Positions 40,721 through 51,461 of a stretch of DNA of 64,000 nt are shown here, in pieces. The notes below the pieces were generated by a model. That model was not told the origin of the DNA. It searched no databases and saw only the letters and a program-made list of their open reading frames with translations. Source of the DNA: an uncultured Gammaproteobacteria bacterium (GTDB lineage: Bacteria; Pseudomonadota; Gammaproteobacteria; Pseudomonadales; Pseudohongiellaceae); contig CAJXRP010000001.1 of the NCBI GenBank assembly GCA_913060495.1, forward strand, positions 62,001-126,000. Reading direction: 5' to 3'. The position numbers and the translations under genes were made by a program. Positions within the stretch are counted from its first letter, which is position 1. Each line of letters opens with the position of its first letter.

Positions 40721-41440
40721 ATGCCAAATAAGGAACGTAAGTACAATCGTATTTTGTTAAAGCTAAGCGGTGAGGCACTCACCGGTGATGGCGATTTTGG
40801 CATAGACCCTCAAGTGCTCGATCGAATGGCTGTTGAAATCGGTCAGTTAGTGGGTCTGGGAGTGGAGATAGGCCTGGTCATTGGTGGTGGCAATCTATTC
40901 CGCGGTGCTGCTCTGCACGCCGCGGGTATGGAGCGTGTTACCGGCGACCACATGGGTATGCTGGCGACAGTCATGAATGCGTTAGCAATGCGCGACGCAC
41001 TTGAGCGAGCAAGCATTCCTACCCGTGTTATGTCGGCCATTCCCATGAGCGGTGTCGTTGAACACTACGATCGACGTACGGCTATTCGGCACTTGGATGC
41101 CGGTGATGTCGTTATATTTTCAGCAGGAACAGGAAATCCGTTCTTCACAACAGATACTGCCGCTTGCTTGCGTGGAATCGAAATCGATGCGGACCTAATC
41201 CTAAAAGCAACTAAGGTGGACGGTGTTTATTCTGCCGATCCGGAATTAGATCCTTCTGCGATTAAGTACGACAATCTTAGTTACGATGAAGTGATTGAAA
41301 AGAAACTCGGTGTCATGGACTTGACGGCTATTTGTCTAAGTCGCGATCATCAGGTGCCGATCAAAGTTTTTAATATGAATACCCCTGGAGCATTGCTGAA
41401 CAATGTTATGGGTAAGGCCGATGGCACTCATATCAAGTAG
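40721..41440 (+). CDS. pyrH: UMP kinase
   Basis: [33 protein letters not shown]...[12 protein letters not shown]. Confidence 0.97.
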   Translation: MPNKERKYNRILLKLSGEALTGDGDFGIDPQVLDRMAVEIGQLVGLGVEIGLVIGGGNLFRGAALHAAGMERVTGDHMGMLATVMNALAMRDALERASIPTRVMSAIPMSGVVEHYDRRTAIRHLDAGDVVIFSAGTGNPFFTTDTAACLRGIEIDADLILKATKVDGVYSADPELDPSAIKYDNLSYDEVIEKKLGVMDLTAICLSRDHQVPIKVFNMNTPGALLNNVMGKADGTHIK

Positions 41441-41517
41441 CTGAGTCGCTAGGGCAAGATTGATGAATATTCTGCGCTGCTGCGCGGAGCTAGATTATAG
41501 GAAAGAGGAGCCAGACC

Positions 41518-42075
41518 ATGATCGATGAAACTATAGCCGATGCAGACGAAAGAATGCAGAAGAGCATCCTTTCTCTGGAAGAAGCTTTTAAGAAGATTCG
41601 AACGGGAAGAGCCCATCCAGCTATTCTAGATAGCGTGCAGGTTTCCTACTACGACTCGGATACTCCTTTGAGCCAGCTGGCCAACGTCACAGTGGAGGAG
41701 GGTCGTTCTTTGATCATCTCCCCCTGGGAAAAGCCAATGATTGCTGAGATCGAGAAAGCCATCATGAAATCGAATTTGGGGCTGAACCCTTCGAACAATG
41801 GCGACACTATTCGTGTGCCTATGCCGCCTCTAACTGAAGAAACGCGCAAGGAATATACCAAGCAGGCGAAGGCCGAAGCTGAAAACGCGCGAATTGCGAT
41901 TCGAAACATTCGAAGAGATGCAAACTCTGACTTCAAAGAGCTCGAAAAAGAAAAAGAGATTAGCGAAGACGAGCAGCGCAGAGCGGAAGATCGCATACAA
42001 AAGATCACAGATAAGTATATTGCAGCTATTGAGGCTTCATTCCTGGCTAAAGAAGCCGATCTGCTATCCTTCTGA
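41518..42075 (+). CDS. frr: Ribosome recycling factor
   Basis: [61 protein letters not shown]. Confidence 0.97.
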   Translation: MIDETIADADERMQKSILSLEEAFKKIRTGRAHPAILDSVQVSYYDSDTPLSQLANVTVEEGRSLIISPWEKPMIAEIEKAIMKSNLGLNPSNNGDTIRVPMPPLTEETRKEYTKQAKAEAENARIAIRNIRRDANSDFKELEKEKEISEDEQRRAEDRIQKITDKYIAAIEASFLAKEADLLSF

Positions 42076-42142
42076 GGCTGCGATTGCTTCAGTTTGATTA
42101 CTCAATACGGGCTTTAGGTGGACAGGGGTTTGGTAACTGTAA

Positions 42143-42886
42143 ATGACTCCTGATAGTAAGCCAAAATTGCCCCAGCATATCGCCGTTGTTATGGATGGAA
42201 ATAACCGCTGGGCTAAATCTCGTGGCCTACCTGTCAAATCTGGCCACCGTCATGGTGCCGAGGTGGCGCGAGAGATCGTCAATTCCTGTCTCTCCCGAGA
42301 TATTAAATACCTCACCTTATTTGCCTTCAGTAGTGAGAATTGGTTGCGCCCACGGCAGGAAGTTAGGGCCCTGATGGCGCTCTTTCTTACCGTTCTAAAG
42401 CGTAAGGAAATCAGCCAGTTGCACAAAAAAAATGTGCGCTTGCAGTTTATCGGCAATCGAAGTAGCTTCTCGCAGAAATTGCAGCAAAATATGCGTGAGG
42501 TGGAAGAGTTAACAGGTGATAATACCGGCATGACGGTGATTGTGGCGGCAGACTATGGCGGTCGCTGGGATATCGCGAATGCAGTGAAAAGCATAGTCGA
42601 TAAGGTGGCCTGTGGAGAGTTATCAGCGGATACAATCGGTGTGGATCTGCTGGATCAGCACATTAGCAGCAGCGACTACCCGGATCCGGATCTTTGTATC
42701 CGCACTGGTGGCGAGCACCGCATTAGCAATTTTTTGCTTTGGCAGTTTGCCTATACTGAACTTTATTTTACAGACTGTTATTGGCCTGACTTCGGCGACA
42801 CGCAGTTTCAGCTAGCGCTGGATGATTTCGCAAAGCGTCAACGCCGCTATGGCAGTCATGATAATCAGGAATATACGAGCGACTAA
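42143..42886 (+). CDS. uppS: Undecaprenyl diphosphate synthase
   Basis: LPQHIAVVMDGNNRWAKSRGLPVKSGHRHGAEVAREIV...CIRTGGEHRISNFLLWQFAYTELYFTDCYWPDF. Confidence 0.96.
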   Translation: MTPDSKPKLPQHIAVVMDGNNRWAKSRGLPVKSGHRHGAEVAREIVNSCLSRDIKYLTLFAFSSENWLRPRQEVRALMALFLTVLKRKEISQLHKKNVRLQFIGNRSSFSQKLQQNMREVEELTGDNTGMTVIVAADYGGRWDIANAVKSIVDKVACGELSADTIGVDLLDQHISSSDYPDPDLCIRTGGEHRISNFLLWQFAYTELYFTDCYWPDFGDTQFQLALDDFAKRQRRYGSHDNQEYTSD

Positions 42887-42887
42887 A

Positions 42888-43763
42888 GTGTTAAAGCAAC
42901 GAGTCATTACCGCCGTAATACTTCTGGTGGCATTAATTGCCGCTACTACTCAGCTGTCTTCATTTTATTTTGCTTTTTTCGTTGCCGCTGTAATTCTAGT
43001 GGCGGCATGGGAATGGGCCGGGCTTGTTAGTTCGGATAGAGAAATAGCAAAGCTTCCCTATCTTGCAAGTATCGCTGCTATGTTGCTGGGCAGCTTCTTT
43101 CTTTTGGGCATTTCTCCAGAGGCCGAGGGTATCGATGGTCTTCGCGCGAGCTTCGTACTGATGCTGGGCCTTTTGTTTTGGCTTTTATCTTTGTTTTTTC
43201 TAGCGGGGTATCCCGAAAATAGTAAGCATTGGAATGATGAGTCGAAAATAGCCTTGATGGGCGTATTGGTGCTGATGCCCACCTTCGTTGGCATTGTAGT
43301 ATTAAAATATCTGATGCCTTCCGGTTATTTGGTTCTAGCTTTAGTGATCTTGGTAGCAGCCGTCGATATCGGTGCCTATTTCGTCGGGGTGAATTTTGGT
43401 TCAAGAAAGCTGGCGGCGAAACTGAGTCCCAAGAAATCTTGGGAGGGCGTCTGGGGCGGAACAGTTGTCTGTTTGCTCGTGGCAGCCCTTTTTATCTGGC
43501 TAATGCACAACAATCTTCAAGCGCTATCCTTGATGCAGGTGTCTTCCTTGCTGATTTTGTCAGTGGGTGTCACTTTCTTTAGCGTGGTAGGAGATCTTAT
43601 AGAGAGCATGCTTAAGCGCAACTGCGGTGTTAAGGATAGCGGCACGATCCTGCCTGGGCACGGCGGTGTATTGGACCGGGTGGATGGCCTCGTGGCTGCC
43701 ACACCTCTGTTCGTTTTGACGATGATGTTGGTGCTCGATAACGAATTCCTGGTGGGTCTGTAA
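42888..43763 (+). CDS. cdsA: Phosphatidate cytidylyltransferase (GTG start)
   Basis: LKQRVITAVILLVALIAATTQLSS..., SPKKSWEGVWGG, GDLIESMLKRNCGVKDSGTILPGHGGVLDRVDGL. Track start overlaps uppS and is over-extended. Confidence 0.94.
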   Translation: MLKQRVITAVILLVALIAATTQLSSFYFAFFVAAVILVAAWEWAGLVSSDREIAKLPYLASIAAMLLGSFFLLGISPEAEGIDGLRASFVLMLGLLFWLLSLFFLAGYPENSKHWNDESKIALMGVLVLMPTFVGIVVLKYLMPSGYLVLALVILVAAVDIGAYFVGVNFGSRKLAAKLSPKKSWEGVWGGTVVCLLVAALFIWLMHNNLQALSLMQVSSLLILSVGVTFFSVVGDLIESMLKRNCGVKDSGTILPGHGGVLDRVDGLVAATPLFVLTMMLVLDNEFLVGL

Positions 43764-43764
43764 A

Positions 43765-44973
43765 GTGACGCAGAGTAATCTTCAAATCAGCATCCTAGGT
43801 TCGACCGGCTCGGTTGGCGTTAACACGCTTAATGTCATCGATGAGAATCCCGCCTATAAAGTTTTTGCGCTTACAGCACACCGAAATGCACAACTGCTCT
43901 TTGAGCAATGCCAAAAGTACCGCCCGAAGTTAGCCGTGTTGAGTGAAGAGGCTGCTCCTGAATTTAACGCGCTACTGCACGAGAGCAATCTCGATACAAA
44001 GTTGCTGATTGGTAAAGCTGGCTTGGTTGAAGCGGCGAGTAATGCCACTGTTGATATTGTGATGGCTGCAATTGTTGGCGCGGCAGGTCTCGAATCCACA
44101 CTCGCTGCTGCCTCAAATGGCAAGCGCTTGCTGCTGGCTAATAAGGAATCTTTGGTGATGACTGGAGATTTGCTTAAGCAGGCGGCGAGAGAATCTGGCG
44201 CTGAGATTTTGCCCATCGACAGTGAGCACAACGCAATTTTTCAGTGTCTGCCGCAGAGGTCGACTAGTGTTCATACTGGGGCTAGCGCCGGTGTAGAGAA
44301 AATTGTATTGACGGCATCCGGCGGGCCGTTCCTAAACACGCCAATTGAACAGCTCGAATCTGTCACGCCTGAACAGGCCTGCCTGCATCCGAAGTGGTCT
44401 ATGGGTAGAAAGATATCTGTGGACTCGGCAACAATGATGAATAAGGGTTTGGAGTTTATTGAGGCCTGCTATTTATTCGATGTAGAGCCGTCTCAGGTCG
44501 ATGTATTGATCCATCCGCAGAGTATTGTGCATTCGATGGTTCACTATAAAGATGGTTCGGTATTGGCGCAGATGGCGAACCCCGATATGCGTGTTCCCAT
44601 AGCCTACGGATTAGCGTGGCCAGAGCGGATTGAGTCAGGTGCTGCAAAGCTAGATTTGACGGCAGAGGAGCCGCTGCAATTCTCTAAGCCGGATCTTTCT
44701 AGATTTCCCTGTTTGCGGCTAGGTATCGAAGCTGCGCGAGAGCGTGGCACGGCGCCAGCAGTTCTTAATGCAGCAAACGAAGTGGCGGTGGAGGCATTTT
44801 TGCAGGGAGAGGTTGGTTTTGCGGAAATTCCCTCCATAATAGAGGCAGTTAGGGCACAAATACCTTGTGAACCAGCGCCTAGTCTCGCTATTATTCAAGA
44901 ACTTGATCAGCAAGCAAGAAGACTATCTAAAGAATTGATATTAAAGGATTTCTGTCGCGGAGCTAGCGCCTAG
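43765..44973 (+). CDS. dxr: 1-deoxy-D-xylulose 5-phosphate reductoisomerase (GTG start)
   Basis: ISILGSTGSVGVNTLNVIDENP..., LLANKESLVMTGDLL, SEHNAIFQCLP, HPKWSMGRKISVDSATMMNKGLEFIEACYLF. Confidence 0.96.
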   Translation: MTQSNLQISILGSTGSVGVNTLNVIDENPAYKVFALTAHRNAQLLFEQCQKYRPKLAVLSEEAAPEFNALLHESNLDTKLLIGKAGLVEAASNATVDIVMAAIVGAAGLESTLAAASNGKRLLLANKESLVMTGDLLKQAARESGAEILPIDSEHNAIFQCLPQRSTSVHTGASAGVEKIVLTASGGPFLNTPIEQLESVTPEQACLHPKWSMGRKISVDSATMMNKGLEFIEACYLFDVEPSQVDVLIHPQSIVHSMVHYKDGSVLAQMANPDMRVPIAYGLAWPERIESGAAKLDLTAEEPLQFSKPDLSRFPCLRLGIEAARERGTAPAVLNAANEVAVEAFLQGEVGFAEIPSIIEAVRAQIPCEPAPSLAIIQELDQQARRLSKELILKDFCRGASA

Positions 44974-44996
44974 GCCTGGTACTGGGACGAATATTT

Positions 44997-46388
44997 ATGA
45001 TACTTGAAGTTTTAATTAGCGTTATAGCTCTCCTAGCTACTCTAGGCATACTGGTGACGATTCATGAATTTGGCCATTTTTGGGTCGCTCGTCGCTGCGG
45101 TGTAAAGGTCCTTAGGTTTTCTATTGGCTTCGGCAAGGCCGTTAAGACATGGATAGGCAAGGATGGCGTTGAATATGTGATCGCCCCAATCCCGCTGGGT
45201 GGCTACGTTAAGATGCTAGGCCAGGAAGATACAACCGTAAGCGAGGCAAGCATTCTGCCCGCTAGCCAGCGCGAGTACTCGTTTGCCTACAAGCCCCTGT
45301 GGCAGAGGATGGCGATTGTCGCAGCTGGGCCTATCGCGAATTTCCTGTTGGCGATATTCATATTTTGGCTAATTAATATTTCCTATGGAGTTTCCGGTAT
45401 TGCGCCGGTGGTAAGCAATGTAATTGAAGACTCTATTGCCGAAACAGCAGGGCTAAGAGCAGGTGATGAAATTCTTGCCGTCGATGGTGAAGAAACCATC
45501 ATTTGGCAGCAAGTTACCATGCAGTTGCTGGCGCGACTGGGTGAAACTGGTGAAATAACTCTGACTGTCGACCCTGCTGACTCCAGTCGAGCAAGAGATA
45601 TCCAAGTCCCTATTAATGGCTGGATGAGTACCGAGACAACGCCGAATCCAGTTGGCAATCTCGGTATTATTCAATTCGAAATCCCAGCTGATATTGCCGG
45701 CATCGTGCCCGGCGGTGCTGCCGAGGCAGGGGATCTGCGCGCAGGCGATGAAATCATCTCTGTGGATGGCAGGGCTATACGTGGCTGGACCCATTGGGTG
45801 GAGGTTATCCGAGCGAATCCGGAACTCACGCTGAATGTCGTGGTCCAACGTGATGGAATCAATACTGATTTGTCGATTCGGCCGGAAACAGTGACCCTCG
45901 ATGACGGGACAGTAATTGGCAGCATTGGTGCCTATGTACAGGAGACGACGTTGGCAGAATTGCTGCCTCCGGAGATGCAGCGGCAGGTAGATTACAATGT
46001 CCTATCGGCGATTCAGCCGGCGATAGTCGAGACCTGGAACAAGTCGATTTTTGTATTGGATTCTGTGAAGAAGATGGTCGTCGGCTTGATCTCGGTGAAG
46101 AATGTAAATGGGCCGATAACTATTGCCCAGGTTGCTGGAGAGACGGTGACTTACGGATTTGATGTGTATCTAGGGTTTTTGGCTCTATTAAGTATTTCAC
46201 TAGGAGTACTTAACTTGCTGCCGATACCAGTTCTTGATGGTGGGCATCTGCTGTACTACGCGATCGAAGCGGTCATCAGAAGACCGGTACCAGAAAGAAT
46301 TCAAGCCTGGGGCTTACAGTTAGGCTTGTTGATGATTTCAGGAATAATGGTTTTAGCTATGTATAACGACGTTAATCGCCTGTTGTAA
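44997..46388 (+). CDS. rseP: Site-2 metalloprotease RseP
   Basis: ILVTIHEFGHFWVARRCGVKVLRFSIGFG, two PDZ domains, LGVLNLLPIPVLDGGHLLYYAIE. Confidence 0.96.
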   Translation: MILEVLISVIALLATLGILVTIHEFGHFWVARRCGVKVLRFSIGFGKAVKTWIGKDGVEYVIAPIPLGGYVKMLGQEDTTVSEASILPASQREYSFAYKPLWQRMAIVAAGPIANFLLAIFIFWLINISYGVSGIAPVVSNVIEDSIAETAGLRAGDEILAVDGEETIIWQQVTMQLLARLGETGEITLTVDPADSSRARDIQVPINGWMSTETTPNPVGNLGIIQFEIPADIAGIVPGGAAEAGDLRAGDEIISVDGRAIRGWTHWVEVIRANPELTLNVVVQRDGINTDLSIRPETVTLDDGTVIGSIGAYVQETTLAELLPPEMQRQVDYNVLSAIQPAIVETWNKSIFVLDSVKKMVVGLISVKNVNGPITIAQVAGETVTYGFDVYLGFLALLSISLGVLNLLPIPVLDGGHLLYYAIEAVIRRPVPERIQAWGLQLGLLMISGIMVLAMYNDVNRLL

Positions 46389-46466
46389 AAAATAGCCAAA
46401 AAAGAATAGAAGAAAATATAAGTAACTCGCCGCCAAGTAACACAATTAATTGAGAATGCAGCGCAA

Positions 46467-49142
46467 ATGAAAAAACTCCTTTTTTGTTTGTTGGTGGCTT
46501 TTGGAATTTCAAAATCCCTCAACGCTCAGGAATTTGTAATAGCCGACATTATTGTCGATGGCTATCAACGTATTTCGCCCGGAATTATTTACAATCTATT
46601 GCCAGTAGGCATTGGTGATGAAGTTACGGCGGGCACCTCTGCGCAAATCATTCGAGAACTCTCTCAGTCGGAATATTTTGACGAGATTGAAGTGGCGCGT
46701 GAAGGCAATGTGCTGATCGTTACTGTTTTGGAGAGGCCTTCCGTAGCCGAAATTACTATAGAAGGAAATAGTGTTCTCGAGACTGAAGATATTCTCGAAA
46801 ACATGGCAACGGCAGACATTGCCGAGGGCCAAATTTTTACGCGCGCTGCGCTAGAAGTAATCCGCCAAGGAATACAGGACGTGTACTCTTCGCGTGGCCG
46901 CTATGGCGCGGCAGTGGACATCGAAGTAGAAGATCTACCTAGAAACCGTGTTGCTATTAGCCTGACTATTAACGAAGGCGAAGAATCACGCATCCGTCAT
47001 ATCAATATCGTTGGTAATGAAGCTTACAGCGAAGAGGATCTGCTCGGCCTCTTTGAGCTCGGCACCAAGCCTTGGTATTTAGTGCTAAGCCGCAAGGATC
47101 GTTATTCCCGCGAACAGTTTTCTGGTGATCTAGAACGCCTCGAATCATTCTATCTAGACAACGGTTTCGTAGAATTCAACATAGACTCCACCCCCATTTC
47201 CATCACGCCGGATCGTAAAGAAGTCTATATCACTATTAATCTGAACGAGGGAGACCTGTTCACTATCAACGAGGTTGATCTTGCTGGCGATCTGGTCGAT
47301 GCCGAAGCGCTTCTGCGGGCGGCGGTGTTCGTGCGCCCCGGTCAAATCTATTCCCAGGGCTTGGTCACCGGCACGGAAGAAATTATGGTGCAGTTTCTAG
47401 GCAACTTAGGTTATGCCTTTGCCGAGGCCACAGGCGTGCCCGAAGTCAACGAGGAAGACCAAACTGTTGATGTAACATTCTTTATCGAGCCGGGTAACCG
47501 AACTTATGTAAATCGTATAAATTTTGCGGGCAATATTTCTACGGCAGATGATGTGTTACGAAGAGAGATGCGGCAGTTAGAGTCTGCCCCGGCGTCCAGC
47601 CTGCAGATCGAGCAGTCGAAGGTTCGTCTACAGCGACTCGGTTACTTTGAGACAGTTGAAGTCGATACGATTGAGGTGGCTGGAACGGAAGACCAGATTG
47701 ACGTTAACTACGATGTGCTTGAACAAAACTTTGGCGCGATTAGTTTTCAAGTCGGAACAGGCGGCGGCGGAAACTTCTTCATCAGTTCTAACCTGCAGGC
47801 GCAAAACTTTCTGGGTACTGGTAAAACATTGGGCGTTGGCATTAATAAGAGTCGATTTCAAACGGGTCTAAATTTCCAGTACCAAGATCCCTATTATACG
47901 CCTGACGGGGTGAGTAGGGGGTTCAACCTATTTGCTCAGAAGATCGAGTCACCTTTCAATGTATCTGATTTCAATACATCTTCCTTTGGAGGGTCACTGA
48001 GTTTCAGTTATCCATTGAGTGAGATTGAATTGCTCGGTTTTGATTTCGGATTCACGCACACAGAGTTGAGTGCCGGACTGGGTTCCGTTCAAGAGATTGT
48101 TTCCAGCCCAACTTTCTTCGATGGTGTAGACAAATACATTATTACACCTGCTAATCCTAACGCTTTTGATGGCCCGGTAGCGGACGCGGTTCTCGGTGAT
48201 GTGGCCTCACTAAGCCCGTTGCAGCTGCGATCGAATATAGATCAGGGCTTTGTAGATAAGTTTGGCGACACCTTTGATAATTTTACGATTACAGGTAACT
48301 GGTTTCGCAACACGCTAAATCGTGGCCAGATGGCAACAAGCGGCAAGCTTCACAGTGTCGGTGTAGAAGTCACCTTGCCAGGTAGTGACCTGCAATATGC
48401 CAGAATTAACTACAACAATGAGATGTATTGGCCGCTTTCTCAGGATCAACGCTGGGTTATAGGTTTGCGGGCTAATCTGGGCTACGGCATAGGTTATGGC
48501 GATACCGAAGAAATGCCTTTCTTCAATAACTACTTTGCTGGCGGTATAAACTCGGGCGGTATCGTGCGCGGCTTTGAAGAAAATAGCCTAGGGCCACAGA
48601 GTACACCAGGCGCTAGATATCTAACTGATTTTGGGCTGACTTTGTTACGTGATGAGAATGGTGAAATCCTGCGCCGCGTAGATGGTTCTGCGGAAGGTTT
48701 TAATAGAGACGTAGGTTATCAGACAGAGCTTCTTTTTGACGAAAACGGCCAACCAGTAGTGGGTGCAGACGGAAATCAGGAAATCGCTCTGGCGGTACAA
48801 AGTTTCTTCCTAGACGAGGATTTTGACAGTTTTGGTGGTAATATACTCGCCACCGCGACTTTGGAGCTGTTATTCCCGATTCCGTTTATCGATGATTCGA
48901 GCCGAGTTAGATCGGCTTTCTTTATAGATGCCGGAAACGTATTCTCGTCGCACTGTACAGAACGGCAGACACTTCTAAACAATTGCACAGATTTCGATCT
49001 GGGCGAGGTTAGATACTCTGCAGGAATTAGTGTTACTTACATCTCTCCATTTGGTCCGCTGACATTTTATGTCGCGAAACCATTCGGTAAAGATGGAGAC
49101 GATACAAAGAGCTTCGATTTCACCGTTGGAAATGGTTTTTAG
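46467..49142 (+). CDS. bamA: Outer membrane assembly protein BamA, expanded loops
   Basis: Signal peptide, five POTRA-like segments, VRGF motif (GGIVRGFEENSLGP), C-terminal FGPLTFYVAKPFGKDGDDTKSFDFTVGNGF. Confidence 0.96.
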   Translation: MKKLLFCLLVAFGISKSLNAQEFVIADIIVDGYQRISPGIIYNLLPVGIGDEVTAGTSAQIIRELSQSEYFDEIEVAREGNVLIVTVLERPSVAEITIEGNSVLETEDILENMATADIAEGQIFTRAALEVIRQGIQDVYSSRGRYGAAVDIEVEDLPRNRVAISLTINEGEESRIRHINIVGNEAYSEEDLLGLFELGTKPWYLVLSRKDRYSREQFSGDLERLESFYLDNGFVEFNIDSTPISITPDRKEVYITINLNEGDLFTINEVDLAGDLVDAEALLRAAVFVRPGQIYSQGLVTGTEEIMVQFLGNLGYAFAEATGVPEVNEEDQTVDVTFFIEPGNRTYVNRINFAGNISTADDVLRREMRQLESAPASSLQIEQSKVRLQRLGYFETVEVDTIEVAGTEDQIDVNYDVLEQNFGAISFQVGTGGGGNFFISSNLQAQNFLGTGKTLGVGINKSRFQTGLNFQYQDPYYTPDGVSRGFNLFAQKIESPFNVSDFNTSSFGGSLSFSYPLSEIELLGFDFGFTHTELSAGLGSVQEIVSSPTFFDGVDKYIITPANPNAFDGPVADAVLGDVASLSPLQLRSNIDQGFVDKFGDTFDNFTITGNWFRNTLNRGQMATSGKLHSVGVEVTLPGSDLQYARINYNNEMYWPLSQDQRWVIGLRANLGYGIGYGDTEEMPFFNNYFAGGINSGGIVRGFEENSLGPQSTPGARYLTDFGLTLLRDENGEILRRVDGSAEGFNRDVGYQTELLFDENGQPVVGADGNQEIALAVQSFFLDEDFDSFGGNILATATLELLFPIPFIDDSSRVRSAFFIDAGNVFSSHCTERQTLLNNCTDFDLGEVRYSAGISVTYISPFGPLTFYVAKPFGKDGDDTKSFDFTVGNGF

Positions 49143-49327
49143 ATTGTCTTGATTTGAGGAGTTGACATTCATCGTCATTGCTCGACTAAACAAGATTCAG
49201 GGATTGCAAAATTTGGTACGTTATTGGGCTGCGCGTTTTAGACGTCTAAGTACAAAATTGTAGTGTTAGTAGTTAATTGTCAGTTGGGCGAATGCCCAAT
49301 AGTGTTTGTAAGAATTGGAGAATTACC

Positions 49328-49846
49328 GTGAAATTATTTAAGAGTCTAATTGTCTGCCTGAGTTTGGTTTTAGTGTCTCAAGGTGCTGCCGCTCAGGACA
49401 CCAAGATAGGTGTGCTTAATGCATTGCAGGCATTGTTTAATTCAGATGCGGCTCGTGTCGTGCAAGAGGAATTGGAGCAGGAGTTTAGTTCCGATGAAGA
49501 GAGAGCTCAGGAACTTACTGATCAGCTAAACGCTCTGCGTGAAGAATTTCAACAGAACGAAGCTGTTATGAGTGAGCAAGAGATTAGCCGTATGAATTCT
49601 AGCGCACAAGACTTGCAGGTTCAGCTACAGCTGATACAAGAAAGAGTGCAAACAGCGTTGCAGACAAAGAATCAGCAATTTCTTGAAAGTATGCAGGGCG
49701 CTCTTGCCGAAGCTGTAACCGATGTAGTCGCCGAGGGCGGTTACGATCTGATTCTCAATTCAGATACCGCACCTTATTTTGCTCCAGTATTGGATATTAC
49801 CGCTAAGGTAACTGCAAAGCTGAATGAAAAATCGCAGACTAATTAG
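49328..49846 (+). CDS. skp: OmpH/Skp family periplasmic chaperone (GTG start)
   Basis: VKLFKSLIVCLSLVLVSQGAAAQDTKIGVLNALQALFNSDAARVVQEELEQEF; between bamA and lpxD. Confidence 0.9.
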   Translation: MKLFKSLIVCLSLVLVSQGAAAQDTKIGVLNALQALFNSDAARVVQEELEQEFSSDEERAQELTDQLNALREEFQQNEAVMSEQEISRMNSSAQDLQVQLQLIQERVQTALQTKNQQFLESMQGALAEAVTDVVAEGGYDLILNSDTAPYFAPVLDITAKVTAKLNEKSQTN

Positions 49847-49878
49847 TAAAGGAAGTCTCATTATCGGGTTAGTGTCAG

Positions 49879-50907
49879 GTGGCACATAAAACAAAATATA
49901 CATTGGCGAAGCTAGCAGAATTGCTGGATGCCAAATTGACGGGCGATGGCCAGTGTGAAATCACTGGTCTAGCTACTCTCAAGAATGCCAAGCCTGGCGA
50001 ACTGAGTTTCCTAAGCAATCCTTCCTATGCAGACCAACTGAAGAGTTGTCAGGCGTCTGCGATCCTCATCGATGAAAAATTTCTAGACAGCTGTCCAGGC
50101 AACAAGCTTGTGACAAGCATTCCCTATGTGGCTTTCGCAAAAGCTACCGCCTTATTCAACCAGTCTCCGCTGCCTAGTATAGGCGTTCATGAGTCCGCGA
50201 GCGTGGACACTTCTGTCGTACTTGGAAAGAACGTAAGCATCGGGGCAAATGCCGTACTCGCCGCCAACGTCATAATTGGTAACGATGTCGAAATAGGCGC
50301 TGGATGTTATATAGGCGAGGGCGCCAACCTCAGCGATGGCTGTAAACTGCATGGCAACGTAACGTTGTATCACCGTGTCATTCTGGGCAGGAATGTAGAG
50401 ATTCATTCTGCGTCGGTCATCGGTGCGGATGGATTTGGTTTTGCTTTTGACGGCAGCAAGTCTGTTAAAATTCATCAGCTAGGCACAGTTAGAATAGGCG
50501 ACAATGTTGAGATTGGTGCGTGTACCACGATAGATCGGGGTGCTCTGGACGACACCGAGATTGGTAACGGCGTGAAGATAGACAATCAAGTACAGATCGC
50601 CCACAACTGCAAGATTGGCGAATACACTATAATCTGCGGCTGTGCTGGCATTGCAGGCAGCGTGACAATAGGCAAATACTGCATCATGGGTGGCGGTTCA
50701 GGTGCTGTAGGCCATATAAACATAGTTGATAAGGTCCAAGTGAGTGCGATGACGCTGGTGAGCCAGTCGATTCCGGAGCCGGGCATGTACTCTACTGGTA
50801 CAATCCAAGCTAAGACTTCCCAGTGGAAGCGCAATGCGATTCGGTTTCAGCAACTAGATAGCATCGCGAAGAGATTGAAAGAAATCGAGAATTCTACCGA
50901 TAAGTAG
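49879..50907 (+). CDS. lpxD: UDP-3-O-(3-hydroxymyristoyl)glucosamine N-acyltransferase (GTG start)
   Basis: SFLSNPSYADQLKSCQASAILI, left-handed beta-helix hexapeptides, GADGFGFAFDG, QVQIAHNCKIGEYTIICGCAGIAGS. Confidence 0.96.
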   Translation: MAHKTKYTLAKLAELLDAKLTGDGQCEITGLATLKNAKPGELSFLSNPSYADQLKSCQASAILIDEKFLDSCPGNKLVTSIPYVAFAKATALFNQSPLPSIGVHESASVDTSVVLGKNVSIGANAVLAANVIIGNDVEIGAGCYIGEGANLSDGCKLHGNVTLYHRVILGRNVEIHSASVIGADGFGFAFDGSKSVKIHQLGTVRIGDNVEIGACTTIDRGALDDTEIGNGVKIDNQVQIAHNCKIGEYTIICGCAGIAGSVTIGKYCIMGGGSGAVGHINIVDKVQVSAMTLVSQSIPEPGMYSTGTIQAKTSQWKRNAIRFQQLDSIAKRLKEIENSTDK

Positions 50908-51011
50908 TAGGTCGGTAGAATCAAAACCAGAGCTTCGAGCAAGAAGCCGTAGAATTAACAACAAACCTAGCACGCAGTTATTCGCGCGCAAGACAGACTA
51001 GAGAACCACAC

Positions 51012-51461
51012 ATGTTAATGACCGTCCAAGAAATTAAAGAATATCTTCCCCAGCGTTACCCCTTTCTGTTGGTGGATAGAGTGGTCGAGATGGACCTCGG
51101 TAAATCTATCGTGGCTTACAAGAATGTTACTGTTAATGAACCATTTTTTGATGGCCACTTTCCGAATCAGCCTATTATGCCTGGCGTTCTTATCATCGAA
51201 GCACTGGCGCAGGCAGCCGGCGTGTTGGGGTTTAAGAGTCAGGAAAAGAAACCAAAGGATGGTTATCTATATTATTTCGTTGGTGCGGACAATGTGCGCC
51301 TACGTAGACCCGTAATACCTGGAGATCGTCTTACCTTAGCGGCTGAAATTGTCACCAACAAACGCGGCATCTATAAGTTTGCTTGCCGCGCTTCAGTGGG
51401 TGAGGAGCTAGTTGGAACAATGACCATCATGTGTGCAGAGAGGAAGGTGGATGTCGATTGA
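51012..51461 (+). CDS. fabZ: 3-hydroxyacyl-[ACP] dehydratase FabZ
   Basis: [63 protein letters not shown]. Confidence 0.96.
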   Translation: MLMTVQEIKEYLPQRYPFLLVDRVVEMDLGKSIVAYKNVTVNEPFFDGHFPNQPIMPGVLIIEALAQAAGVLGFKSQEKKPKDGYLYYFVGADNVRLRRPVIPGDRLTLAAEIVTNKRGIYKFACRASVGEELVGTMTIMCAERKVDVD

